A DNA stretch of 64,000 nt from assembly GCA_026225945.1 (NCBI GenBank), contig JAMJFZ010000107.1, forward strand, positions 49,056,501-49,120,500. The letters are read 5' to 3'. Origin of the DNA: Cricetomys ansorgei. Its lineage: Eukaryota > Chordata > Mammalia > Rodentia > Nesomyidae. The notes beneath the pieces are model-generated. The model was not told where the DNA came from. It ran no database searches and worked only from the letters and a program-made list of their open reading frames with translations. The position numbers were made by a program, and so were the translations under genes. Shown piece by piece: positions 23,131 through 32,813 of the stretch (the stretch's first letter is position 1; each line of letters starts with the position of its first letter).

Positions 23131-24730
23131 AGCAGATCACTGATTAGCAGGCTGCGGGGGCAAAGATCTGAAGGGTGGTCATGGCATAGTAAGCGAGAGA
23201 CTCTCTGCTTATGTTTTAGTAGAGATGTCTGTTTTAAGGTATAGCTTTTATTTTTTTAAAAAATTTCTCTGTAGTTAAGATAGGCTAAGGGATGGATGTA
23301 TAAAACAGGAAAGCTGTGGGATATATTCCTCGCATGGCTACATTTCCCTTCTTTAAATTGGATATTCTAGAAAGCAGGATTATGATGCTTTGTCAATCTA
23401 TGATAAATGGGCCAATCAGTTCAGGACTTTGTTGTGAGTCCTGTGTTTGTTCCCAACAATTTATTCAAAATACCCAAGAAGTAGCCTCCTCATCCCCATT
23501 GCTCTCTTCTCTCCACTCCAAACCTGCTAGCCAGAGAATCTTAATTTACATTTTGTTTATCTTCATTTTGTAGCCTATGCCCTATGGCCATCACTATTTT
23601 TAATTCAAAGACCCCATCAAGGTATTTTCCACATGATTTATAAATTCTGAATGAATTATAAGTTCCAAATGAATTCCTAAATGAGAAGAATTATGACTCT
23701 TCCTTAGCATTCTGAATGTTCTCAGTAGGCTTTAGCATAATATCGTAATATTTTTTCTTCACATTTCTCATGTGAAATATTAAATCACAGTATGCACCTT
23801 GCAGATTAAATACTGAGTAACTCTTTATAACCCACATGTATATTAAAGGTTAGAGCTGTAATTTCATATCCATGCATGTAAAAAATGCACACAAAGATTG
23901 GCTTTGTAAAACAGAGACTTGGAGCCTATATTCTACAAACAGATAACAGAAAAGTAAGATTTGAGATGGAGGTTTGGATTTTGAGGGCAGGGAAAGAAGA
24001 CGGAGGATGAGGGACACAGAGAAAACAGGTAGAAGATATGTAAAGGGATGCTCTGGTATTTCCAGATTATATTTCACTTTTGCATGAAAGTAGGAAAGTT
24101 GAGATAAGATACAGAAATGAAAAGAAATATAAGCCATCAATTAAAGAGGAGAAAGTGTGAGGAGAGGGATGAGCACAGGTGTATTTACCCAAACTAATGG
24201 AAGGACCTCATCAGTTGTATATACAAAGGAATAAAGCATTAACAGTGGTGATTCCAGATTTAGGACCACAATGACAGACCTGGACTGGAGGCAACAAATG
24301 TATAGAGACAGAGCAAGTTAGATGTCTTTATAGGAAAAACATTGCTTTATTTGTACCTCTTCTAATAGAAAGGACAGGCTGAGTGCATCTTCCAAATGAA
24401 AGCTCCTTCTGTCACATGGATCACCCAGTAAAGTGCAGTACAACTCCACTAAGGTGCTAGGAACATAGTGCTCTAGAATATAAAATATCTCACTCAGGAT
24501 GAATGCGTGTCTGCATGTGCATTGTCTTAGAAGAGGAGACCAGAAATGTTCATTTGTCCTAGGATTTTAAGCAGAGTGGGTCCAGAATATCAATGTAATG
24601 CCAAAGTTGAGAATTATAATCTATGAAGGCATGAAGCATGAATTAGGTAGGTTCCATGATATTTTTGTTAATTCTAACAGATAATTTTTATATTATTATT
24701 GGCATTTCAAATCCCTGATAAGAAGTAATG
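23131..24730. other. Unique DNA, no gene seen
   Basis: No family is recognised. The 85- and 96-codon frames at 23316-23573 (plus) and 23850-24140 (minus) carry no recognisable domain and lie in AT-rich, non-periodic sequence. Confidence 0.5.
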
Positions 24731-24732
24731 GT

Positions 24733-24810
24733 GGGGTACATGTGTGTGTGCTTGTGTGTGTACATGTGTACTTACACATTTGTTTACATGTGAGTGTATG
24801 TATGGTGTAA
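24733..24810. repeat. TG-rich, degenerate microsatellite
   Basis: GTACATGTGTGTGTGCTTGTG-like units with many interruptions, adjoining the 3' end of the minus-strand B4-type SINE. It is likely that element's expanded CA-rich tail. Confidence 0.7.
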
Positions 24811-24845
24811 ATATGGTACTTGTGCTCACATGTTTTGGTCTCTTA

Positions 24846-25120
24846 CCCTCACACACAGGAAGCTAGAGGAGGATGTCAGATGTGCTACGTTATCACTCTC
24901 TGTCTTGCTGCTTTGACATAGATGTCTCCTTGAACTAGGTATTAGACCAGTGGCTAGCCAAGCTCCTGTATCCTGTCTCTTGTCTCTGTCCCTAACAGCA
25001 GTGGGTTACAAGCACATGACTCTGCCTAGGTTTTCTTGTGGGTGTTATGGATTTCAATTCAAATCCTTACATTTACTCAGCAGTCCCGAGACCCAGTGAG
25101 CCACATCCACAGCCCCTGGG
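24846..25120 (-). repeat. B4-type SINE (ID-like head plus B1-like body), minus strand
   Basis: Antisense order: GCTAGAGGAGGATGTCAGAT, TATCACTCTCTGTCTTGCTG, CAGCAGTGGGTTACAAGCAC (antisense B1 'CAGTGCTGGGATTACAGGC'), GTGGGTGTTATGGATTTC, AATTCAAATCC, and a terminal ACCCAGTGAGCC...CAGCCC that is the reversed tRNA-like head. A near full-length but diverged copy. Confidence 0.8.
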
Positions 25121-25269
25121 ACAGACTTATGAGGAAAAAAATAATCACACTTGAGGAATAATTTCCTTAAGTATGAAATGAAGCCATTTATGTGTAGGGT
25201 TTGTGGTCTCAGTCAGCAAATGTGCTCATGTTATTTTTGCATCTGTATCATTTCAAATGACCAGCAAGA

Positions 25270-25270
<1 letters not shown>

Positions 25271-25300
<30 letters not shown>

Positions 25301-25334
25301 TGTATATATGTGTATGCATGTATGTATTTATGTA
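25271..25334. repeat. (TATG)n microsatellite
   Basis: Seven perfect TATG units followed by variant TATA, TGTG and TATT units. The Met-Tyr-Val-Cys-rich frame over 25151-25411 is a translation of this tract. Confidence 0.95.
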
Positions 25335-25862
25335 ATAAATGTTTATGTATATTTCTCTATATATGCATATATATTCACCTAAATTTTAAGACTTCTCATG
25401 TTCATCATTAATAAGTCTCAGAAAAAAGAATATAACAGAGAAGATTTTTCTTTAAAATAGTATTTACTACAAAGAGCATTAAGCATGGAATAAGGGCATG
25501 CCAACAGTGTTTCTGTTATTTTAAAGTAGAAACACAAAGCAAAGATAGAGGAAAGTAGCGAAACTATGAAAATCAGGAGCTCTGCTTTCTTCCACATGTG
25601 TTTTTTAGTGGATTATATGTGAAAAACTATTTCATCAAGCAGAAGAAAATGAAATTTTCTTTACCAAGCTTGGTGAATTCTCTCAGGACAGGTAACGGTT
25701 CCCAGTGTTTATTTATGGGGATCATTTTTGAAGTTGGCATTTAACAACACACTCAGGTGGAATTAAGGCTTCAGTTTTTGAGTGCTTTTATAGTCTGAAT
25801 TTTAAAACATTGGATGTTTTAATTTCATTAGTTTATGAATTAGTTAAGATTTTGATTAATTT
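25335..25862. other. Unique AT-rich DNA
   Basis: No gene or repeat family is seen. Confidence 0.5.
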
Positions 25863-26040
25863 GGGGCTGGAAAGATTGTTCAGCTGGTCAGAGCACTTAC
25901 TGCTCTCCCAGAGGACCCACATTCCATACCCAGCACCCATGTCAGGAGGCTACAACCACCCACAGCTGTTGGTATCCATGGGCACCTTCACTCACCACAT
26001 ATCCATACACTTAGTTAAAAGGATTAAAAATAAATTATTT
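25863..26040 (+). repeat. B2/B3-type SINE, plus strand
   Basis: It starts GGGGCTGGAAAGATTGTTCA, the Pol III A-box region, then CTTACTGCTCTCCCAGAGGA, CCATACCCAGCACCCATG, CAACCACCCACAGCTG and an AT-rich tail. The order fits a full-length B2/B3-type copy with moderate divergence. Confidence 0.85.
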
Positions 26041-26179
26041 TGGATATTTTTTAAAAGTTTTCCTTGAAAGGAAAACTCAGTGAAGAAAAACACAGTTACT
26101 TAAAAACACACTATATAGAAATGTTTGTCAGTGTTTTGGAATTTCTCTTTATCATGCCTTTTGCTATATGTATTTTATT

Positions 26180-27430
26180 AATATACCAATTGCACACATT
26201 AGTGAGGTTCACTGTTACATCCTCATGGACACATATATCACATGTTGATTACATCCAGGTACCCTTCTTCTGTGTATGCAATACCTTTCCCAGATACACA
26301 TGCTAGTTCAAAATCATCACTTTTTTTTTTGTGAAGAGACAATGGCTTCCTCTTCCTCCTCCTCACACATCTGAAGGTGAACATGAGATACTTACCTTTC
26401 TGTACTCAATGACTTATTTTTCTGAATGACATTCTCTAGTTCCATTTATTTTGCTACAAATGGTAGGATTTACTCTTGGTCATTGCTTGATTATACTTCA
26501 TTATGCATACATTCCATGCTTTCTTTATATTTACAGCTGTAGATGGGAAGGTATTATGAATAATGCCCACATAAATGGCTATGCAGACATCATTCTTTTT
26601 ATGCTGACTTAATTTCCTTTGGATGAATACCCAGGAGTGAGGTAGTTGAATCATATAGCAGTTCTATTTTTAGGCTTATGAGGAAACCATACTGTTTTCC
26701 ATAATGGCTGTATTAATTTACTTTATTACTAACAATGCTGTGTATCCATCCCTTTTATCTTTGCATCCTTGCTGGTGTGTGCTGTTTTCTTACATTTTTG
26801 TTAATAGCCACTCTACACTGGTTCTGTTGTGTCTTGTTGCATTTTCATGATAGCTGAGAAGACTCAGCTTTTTTTTTTATTAATCATTTGTATTTTTTCA
26901 GTTTAGTCATTTGGGTACTTTGCCAATTATTAAGAGGGATCACTTTGGCTAAAGTTGTTTTCTGAGCTCTTTATATACTCTGCATGTAAGCCTTTTATAA
27001 GAGGAATTGTTTGCAGTATTTTATTACACCCTGCAGGTTTTTCTTTCACTCTGTGGATAATCTCCCCACTTAATGCAGTCATCTCCATAGTTTAATATAA
27101 TCCCATTTGCCAGTTTGGGCTTCTGTTTTCTCTGTGTTGGGAATTCTATCTACAAAACAATTGCCTTTGCCAGAGTCTTGAAATATTTCCTCTAGCAATT
27201 TAGAATTTCAGAACTGACAATATGGTCTACCATGTATTTCAGAATGAGTTGTGTGCAGGATTAAAATAAATTGAAGCCAAGTTTTAGTCTCTTGTATGTA
27301 ATTTCCAGTTTTACCAGCATTATTTGTTGATTAGATTGTCCTAGCTCTCATTTGTTTTTTGGCATCTTTCTTATTAGTTAGCTGGCTATAGAAGTATGGG
27401 CTTGTTTCTAGGTTGTCTACTATCCTAGTA
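26180..27430 (-). repeat. L1 fragment, 3' end and distal ORF2 region, minus strand
   Basis: Read on the plus strand this is an antisense L1: TTCTCTAGTTCCATTTATTT, GGTAGGATTT, TTTGGATGAATACCCAGGAG, CAGTTCTATTTTTAGGCTTATG, CCATACTGTTTTCCATAATGG, GATAGCTGAGAAG and CTTTATATACTCTGC, in the order expected from the L1 3' end inward. The copy is old and broken by many stops, with no functional ORF. The same L1 resumes after an inserted element at about 27692. Confidence 0.85.
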
Positions 27431-27691
27431 AGAGTCATAAAACTATCATTTCAACACAGAATTATCTGAGGGCGTCTCAGTTTGGGGGATTGCCCCAATT
27501 AGATTGGCTTGTTGTTGCCTTGATTATAGATTTATATTGGAGGGGCTAGACCAGTTTGAGATGTACCATGACTGTCCAGGTGGTATAGGGCTGTATAAAA
27601 ATGATCGTTAACCATGAACTAGTATTCAGTTTCTGCTTCAATTTTGTCAGATCATTTTTTCATTGAAACAGGAAATCAAAACTAAAACAAT
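27431..27691 (+). mobile_element. LTR-like (probably MaLR/ERVL-type) element inserted in the L1
   Basis: Landmarks are GAGGGCGTCTCAGTTTGG, GGGGCTAGACCAGTTTGAG, GGGCTGTATAAAAATGA (TATA-like) and an end near GGAAATCAAAACTAAAACAA. The order agrees with a common rodent LTR-like repeat that carries 'CTCAGTT...GGTCC...TATAAG...'. Exact borders and family name are not certain. It splits the L1, so it is younger than that L1 copy. Confidence 0.55.
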
Positions 27692-27937
27692 GACATTATC
27701 CCAGTGGTCACATTCTTTCCCTCTCTCTTTTTTCCTTCCCATCACCACCTTCCCTGTCCTCCTTCACTCTCCCCTTCAACCCCAGTCCTTTATCCAGTGT
27801 CCTTTACTCTTCTCTGTTCCCCTTTCTCATTTCTGACTTCCTGTTCCTATGCAACTTTGGCTAGTAAGGCTTTGCAGTGGACTTTGAACCCCAGGTTTGT
27901 GACCCCAACCTTCCAGATTTGGTCTTTTTTCATAAAG

Positions 27938-27977
27938 TATGTATGTATGTATGTATGTATGTATGTATGTATGCATG

Positions 27978-28028
<51 letters not shown>

Positions 28029-28044
28029 TTATCATCTATCTATC
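27938..28044. repeat. (TATG)n(TATC)n compound microsatellite
   Basis: About nine TATG units switch to about seventeen TATC units. The three overlapping frames of Met-Tyr-Val-Cys / Ser-Ile-Tyr-Leu in 27704-28142 are translations of this tract. Confidence 0.97.
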
Positions 28045-28297
28045 TGCAATTCAGGGTCTTATTTGAATCCCTAGGATTTTCCTTATTGTTTTTTGTAGTT
28101 CTTGGAAAATGCCATCAGTCAAGTCCTGGGAATTGCCTTTAATCTCCGGATTGCTTTGGGTAATATGGAAATTTTGCTAATATTAAATTTTTTTGTCCAT
28201 CAACATGTAAAGTCTTTTTACCTTTTGGTGTTATGTTTATTTTCTTTGTCTAGCTTTGTAATTTTGGGGTAGAAATTTTTCATTGCTTTAGTTGGGC

Positions 28298-28349
28298 TTA
28301 TTTCTAGCTATTATTTCTAGCTGTTATTTCTGGCTATTATTTCTAGCTG
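28298..28349. repeat. 13-bp minisatellite, four units
   Basis: Units TTATTTCTAGCTA, TTATTTCTAGCTG, TTATTTCTGGCTA and TTATTTCTAGCTG run head to tail without spacers. Confidence 0.9.
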
Positions 28350-28569
28350 CTTTGTTACTCTTTGTTCACAACTGTGGCTGGGATTGTTTTCCTAAATCCT
28401 TTTCAGAAAACTTATTATTTGAGAGGAAAAAAAAAAACTACTGATTTTTGTGTGTTGATGGTATATCATGCTACTTTAATAAGTAATTCTTTTCAGTTAT
28501 TCAAAATTATTATTCATGGATATTTAATTTTATATAGTTATAATATTTAGAAAGATACTTTTCTTCAAA

Positions 28570-29525
28570 CAGATCATGAACTTTGAACATTTAGCTTCCT
28601 TTCCTCCTCTCCCCTTCCCAATAATATTCCTCTCCCCAGATAGTTTCACCTTTACTTCATGCCATATATTTCTCTATGTGAATGTATGTGCCTAAATGAA
28701 ATTAGGATCTACAAAAGAAAGTAGGGACTGACTTAGTATGGTGTATTGTTTTCCATTTGTATTATTTTTCCTGCACACAATATAATTTCATTCTTTATAG
28801 TGAAATAAGGCTCCACTGAATGTGTATTTCCATATTTTCTTTAATAGTCATATGTTGACTGACACTGAAGCTGATTCTATAACTTGTATATTTGGAATAC
28901 TGTTGCAATAAACACTAGAATGCACGTATCCCAAAGGAACATGTTCCATGTCCTAGAGTTCCTTTGGGAATATTTGCAGAATGATATAGGTGAGTCTTAT
29001 GGTATTTCTATGTTTCCTTTTATGAGGAACCTCCATAGTGGTTTCCATAGTGATAAGGCTAATTTATACTCTAGCAACATATAAAGATAACTTCTCCTTC
29101 TACATTCTTGCCAGCATTTATTATTTGTTTTCTATGACAGCCATTCTGACTGGTGAAATAGACTCTCAGTGCAGTTTTAATTTGCATCTCCTTGAAGGCC
29201 AAAGATACTTAACACTTTTTTTTTACAATTTTTTTTTATTGGCTATTTGTACTTCAACCCTTGAGAACTGTCTGTTTATTTCATCTGTTTGTTTATTGAT
29301 TGCATTGTTTGTGAGAAGTTTTTTGGTACATCTTTTTAATTCTTTACCCTAGATATTAACTCTATCAGCAGCAATGCTGAAAGACTTCTTTCCATTCTAT
29401 ATACTGTTCCTTACTCACTCAGTTATTTCTTTCAATGATCTGAAGCTTTTTGCTTTTATACCTTCCCATTTGCCAACTCTTAGTATTGTTTCATTAACTA
29501 TTGAAGTCTGTTGACATACAGATTT
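28570..29525 (-). repeat. Second L1 fragment, 3' end inward, minus strand
   Basis: A second antisense L1 starts again from its 3' end: TGCCATATATTTCTC, GTATGGTGTATTGTTTTCC, AATACTGTTGCAATAAACAC, GAGGAACCTCCATAGTGG, ATTCTTGCCAGCATTTATT and TTTTAATTTGCATCTCC. The restart shows it is a separate copy lying tandem to, or inserted beside, the first. No ORF is intact. Confidence 0.8.
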
Positions 29526-29579
29526 TAGGGATTATATTACAATCTTTTATATCAAACCAAATTCTAATATCTTATGCTT

Positions 29580-29810
29580 ATGCTTACAGATTAGTGCATC
29601 TTTCAACCCTTATCTGAGAAGCTTCTAATTGCAGTAGATGGTGATTAACATAAGGACTCGCTGCTTGCCAAGGTGTGGAGAATAAGATATTGTAGTGTGC
29701 TCAGCCCTAAACAAGACATTTATATCAGATATCTTTTTCCAAGGCTTAGGCATCATTACAAAAGAGAGGTTATGAAGAGTCTAAGAATCATTTTGAATTG
29801 ATAAATTTGA
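29580..29810 (+). repeat. L1 3' UTR fragment (rodent type), plus strand
   Basis: AGATTAGTGCATCTTTCAAC, GAGAAGCTTCTAATTGCAGT, GATGGTGATTAACATAAGG, GTGTGCTCAGCCCTAAAC and AGAGTCTAAGAATC follow the plus-strand rodent (Lx-type) L1 3' UTR that also appears at 52095-52600. Orientation is opposite to the flanking L1 pieces. Confidence 0.65.
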
Positions 29811-29834
29811 CAAATTAGTCTCTTAAATTGTGGA

Positions 29835-30185
29835 TTTTCTTCTATTTGTTTTGACTACTCTTCACTTGTCTTATTTGCTCTTATTTTTCCTTGTGGTTTG
29901 ATGTCTCATTGCATTGATGCTATTTGATCTTTAGCATATCTTTTGTGTACTTACTCTTCTAGTGGGATTTGAGCTTTGACATGATGCTATTATGATGATA
30001 GTTATGTTTCATCTACTACTGGATGCAGGATTTCTTTAATGATCTTTTGTAAGACTGGTTTAATATCATCAATTCCAACCACTTCTTAATTATCTAGGCA
30101 TAACCTTGATTATCTAGGGCTAACCTTATTTTTTCATTTAAAAAGAAACCTGGTTTGGTACATAATACTTTGTGAATGAAAGGTT
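29835..30185 (-). repeat. Probable L1-related fragment, minus strand
   Basis: GTGGTTTGATGTCTCATTGC, GATTTGAGCTTTGACATG and GATCTTTTGTAAGACTGGTT resemble antisense L1 5' UTR/ORF1-side sequence. A 20-bp tandem duplication with a few mismatches lies at 30089-30128. Confidence 0.5.
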
Positions 30186-30189
30186 AGCA

Positions 30190-30209
30190 CCTATCTATCT
30201 ATCTACCTG

Positions 30210-30261
<52 letters not shown>
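30190..30261. repeat. (TATC)n microsatellite
   Basis: About 70 bp of TATC units, with early interruptions (ACCTG), next to the tail of the minus-strand B3 SINE that is split by the solo LTR. Confidence 0.96.
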
Positions 30262-30283
30262 ACTGTATACAATCACATATGTT

Positions 30284-30289
30284 ATGGTT
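30284..30289. repeat. 6-bp target-site duplication, left copy
   Basis: ATGGTT directly precedes the LTR, and an identical ATGGTT follows it at 30937-30942. A 6-bp duplication is typical of class II (ERVK-type) retrovirus integration. Confidence 0.88.
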
Positions 30290-30723
30290 TGTTGGGGCCT
30301 AGGTTACCCACGTCTGAAATGCTTTAGCTTGACAAGTTTCCTGAAGCGAATTCACTGCCGGGAACTGGAACTCCCTAACTGCCTTGCCCCATTTTTGTCT
30401 TCACTGTACGGTGGCATATGTTCTCTCATCAATAATAAGATCTGTATAAGCCAATAGTAATAGCAAAATCTATCCCTGAGCTGGCTACTGTGGGCTGGAA
30501 TGGAACACAGCCATGCTACCCAGAAGTAAATTGCAATAAAGCAACCCAGGTTTATTGCAAAGATTTAAGAAATATAAAACCCAGAAAATTCCCCTAAGTT
30601 AGTAGTTATTAGCAGCTTCTCCCCACCACTCAGCAGGGATTCTTTCTTCCCCAGAATACCCAGGCACCATTGCGTCTCAGGTGCAGGTGGCTACCCCCAC
30701 ACCTGACCGACGAGGTTGAGGAA

Positions 30724-30770
30724 CCAATCAAAATAGCTCAAGACCAGGGCTCCGGGGGACCCCAATAAAA
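30724..30770 (+). promoter_or_regulatory. Predicted LTR promoter: CCAAT box and TATA-like box
   Basis: CCAAT at 30724-30728 lies about 36 bp upstream of AATAAAA at 30764-30770. Transcription would start roughly 25-30 bp downstream, in the TC-rich run. This is inferred from spacing only. Confidence 0.5.
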
Positions 30771-30895
30771 GCCCTGGAAGGGGGTCTCTCTCTCTCTCTT
30801 GCCCTCTCGCCTCTTGCCCACATCTCCCACCCATGCAAGGCGCCCGCCCCAAGCCGCCGCGCCTGTCCCAAGCTGCCACTGCGCCAAGTTCATTT

Positions 30896-30901
30896 AATAA
30901 A
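30896..30901 (+). promoter_or_regulatory. Polyadenylation signal AATAAA of the solo LTR
   Basis: The canonical hexamer lies 35 bp before the LTR end, as expected for an R-region signal. Confidence 0.65.
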
Positions 30902-30936
30902 AAGGCCTCCTGCGGTTTTTAACCTGGGCCCCAACA

Positions 30937-31087
30937 ATGGTTCATATGTGCCACAGGGCACATGTGAGAATGAGAGGAAAATTGTGGCAGTTTGTTCTCT
31001 TCTTCTACCATGTAAGTTCCAGGATTGAATTGAGGTCATCAGACTTGGTGGTATGTACCCGTACCCACTAAGCCATCTTGCTGCTCC
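30937..31087 (-). repeat. B3-type SINE, minus strand, interrupted by the solo LTR
   Basis: Antisense B3 order: GCACATGTGAGAATGAGAGG, TTCTCTTCTTCTACCATGTA, GTTCCAGGATTGAATTGAGG, CATCAGACTTGGTGG, CCCACTAAGCCATCTTGCTG. The tail would lie in 30262-30289 and the TATC tract on the other side of the LTR, so the LTR inserted into this SINE. Confidence 0.85.
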
Positions 31088-31099
31088 AAATATAGTATT

Positions 31100-31720
31100 A
31101 TTGATTGATATTTATTCTTTTAAATTTATTTTTCTTTATTTTTATTCTTATTTATTTTATAAATTCTTTGGAATTTCATACAAATTTTAATCATTTGTCC
31201 CAGACTTCTCCCTCTACCCCTTCTCAGGTCTGCCTTCACTTCCCACTTCCTCTCAGCTTTTTCTTCTTTCTTTCGTTACCTTATCAAGTCCAGTTTGTGC
31301 TGCCCATATACTCATAGGCGTACACCCATCCAAAGGAGCATGGTTGACCTACCATGGGTCTCACCCTTAAAGTAAACTGACTCTGCCTCCCCAAGAAGCC
31401 ATAAACTATCAGTGAATCAATATATCCTCAGGATTGGTGAATTAGGAGTCCCTCCTCACTCCACACAAGAGTATTGACTGGCTTGATGGTGTGCAGAGTT
31501 GTGTAGGCAGCTACCACTGCTGTGAACTCATGTATACAGTGGTGCTGTCACTTCCAGAAAACACTGTTTCATTCTCCTCTTTCCTAACCTCTGGCTCTTG
31601 CAATCTTTCCACCATGGTCTCTTAACCTTAAGGTTGTGATACATGTCCCATTTGTGGCTAAACACTGCACTGACATTTATTCTCTGCACTTTGATCACTT
31701 TTTGTTGAATTCTATGTTAA
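31100..31720 (-). repeat. Rodent L1 (Lx-type) 3' UTR, minus strand
   Basis: A T-rich stretch (the antisense A-tail) is followed by TTATCAAGTCCAGTTTGTGC, GGAGCATGGTTGACCTACCA, CCCTTAAAGTAAACTGACTC, GGCTTGATGGTGTGCAG, CAGAAAACACTGTTTCATTC and ATTTGTGGCTAAACACTGC. Order and content fit an antisense rodent L1 3' UTR. No coding part is included. Confidence 0.82.
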
Positions 31721-32219
31721 CTACTGCTTGTGCTTTGCTCCTTTGTCTAGGCTCCAAGTTAACACTGCCAGCATCCATGACAACAGGTTCATTTTCATCC
31801 CTGTAGAAGGGACAGTGGCTTCCCCTGCTGTGGAATCTGGGTAGGAGGTTTCTCCTACCACACTATTGTCCTCTGGATTTCACAGTGTTTCTGCTTTTCA
31901 TCTATGATTTCCAATGTTCTCCAATGACCATCACCCCGGTGTACCAATATACACCTGCTGCTTTCATTCCATCTTGTGGAGGGCAAAATGAGTGCTGGAT
32001 ATCTCTTTTCAGCCATCATCTATAACCTTTTCTTTAGGAAAGCATACATGTTTTTCTTAAGCAAAGTTTGTGGTCTGTGTTGCCTGGTACATGCTGATTA
32101 CGCATATAATATTTTACACACGTATTTTAAAGATGTTGTATATTTTATGTGCCATTTTAATGTTGGCAAAAAATCTTCTTATTTTACATGAACTATTGTT
32201 TTTCAAGCCAAACTTTTGG
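31721..32219. other. Unassigned DNA between L1 pieces
   Basis: It may continue the L1, but I cannot place it. No gene is seen; the 71-codon frame at 31976-32191 has no known motif. Confidence 0.4.
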
Positions 32220-32440
32220 CTCAGTTATGATGGCTGATTGGTAAACATGGCTGGGTTTAATGTTTTTGTGAATCCATCTGTCATGCTACTGTGAGACTGT
32301 CTAACTAAAGGACAGTACAGAAGATGGAATTCCTGGGTCAATATAAGAATATTTTTATGGATTTTGGCAAGCCAGGTCAAAGTTTCCCCAAAGGACTGTA
32401 GCTTTTTATACAAATTCTGGCAGAATACAAACACTGGGGC
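32220..32440 (-). repeat. Old L1 (L1M-type) 3' fragment, minus strand
   Basis: GGAATTCCTGGGTCAATATAAG and CCCCAAAGGACTGTAGC followed by CAAATTCTGGCAG resemble antisense L1M 'GAATTGCTGGGTCA...CCAAAGGGGTTGTA...CCAGCA'. The copy is strongly diverged. Confidence 0.55.
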
Positions 32441-32770
32441 TATGGGGTGGCAACAGTCTTAGTTGAATTATAGAATAGTCCTAGGTTTCATTAGTAATTG
32501 CTTGCATTTCAGCTTTCAAAGCAAAGCCTCCGCAAGTAGTTTTTGAAGGATGGCTGATTCCTCCCACTTTCTATATACATTTTGATCACCTTTAATTTGT
32601 GATTCAGGCAGGTCTCAACTTTGAAAACACTTTTTGCTGTCAAACACTATGAGATTGAATATTACTTGATGCCGTGACCTGACATTCTCAGGTGGAGTAA
32701 ATACTATGTTCTAAACACTGCACTTGTTTCTAATGGAAATATTAAAAATACTGTTATGAATATAGTTTCT

Positions 32771-32813
32771 ATGTGTGTATTTGTGTTTGTGTGTGTATGT
32801 GTGTGTGTGTGTG
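32771..32813. repeat. (TG)n microsatellite, interrupted
   Basis: TG units with TATT and TT interruptions over about 43 bp. Confidence 0.9.

Larger units (their letters stand above)
27692..28560 (-). repeat. L1 ORF2-region fragment, minus strand (continuation)
   Basis: The antisense L1 order continues: GGCTAGTAAGGCTTTGCAGT, CCTTCCAGATTTGGTC, then after the microsatellite GCAATTCAGGGTCTTATTTG, GAATTGCCTTTAATCTCCGG and AAACTACTGATTTTTG. It is degraded by stops and indels. A long tetranucleotide tract (27938-28044) and a 13-bp minisatellite (28298-28349) lie within it. Confidence 0.75.
30290..30936 (+). mobile_element. Intact solo LTR, class II ERV (ERVK-like)
   Basis: The 647-bp element begins TGTTGGGGCC and ends GGCCCCAACA, a perfect 10-bp terminal inverted repeat with the canonical TG...CA, and is flanked by a perfect 6-bp duplication. 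U3-type signals are a CCAAT box (30724-30728) and a TATA-like AATAAAA (30764-30770), followed by a TC-rich run and a GC-rich R/U5 part. AATAAA at 30896-30901 fits the polyadenylation signal. No internal retroviral region (primer site, gag, pol, env) is present, so this is the product of LTR-LTR recombination. About sixteen CpGs survive in a CpG-poor neighbourhood, which argues for a recent insertion. It lies in the tail of a minus-strand B3 SINE. I do not recognise it as a specific mouse or rat LTR family. The 62-codon minus-strand frame at 30691-30879 is spurious. Confidence 0.92.

Noticed and set aside
27938..28044. Regularly spaced repeats resembling an array
   Set aside because: Pure tetranucleotide microsatellite. 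No unique spacers are present, so it is not CRISPR, and the window is clearly mammalian.
30691..30879. Gly/Arg-rich minus-strand frame of 62 codons
   Set aside because: It is antisense to the GC-rich R/U5 part of the solo LTR.
30290..32440. Possible full provirus downstream of the LTR
   Set aside because: The sequence after 30936 is the interrupted SINE and then L1. There is no primer-binding site, gag, pol or env and no second LTR; the two target-duplication copies bracket a single LTR.
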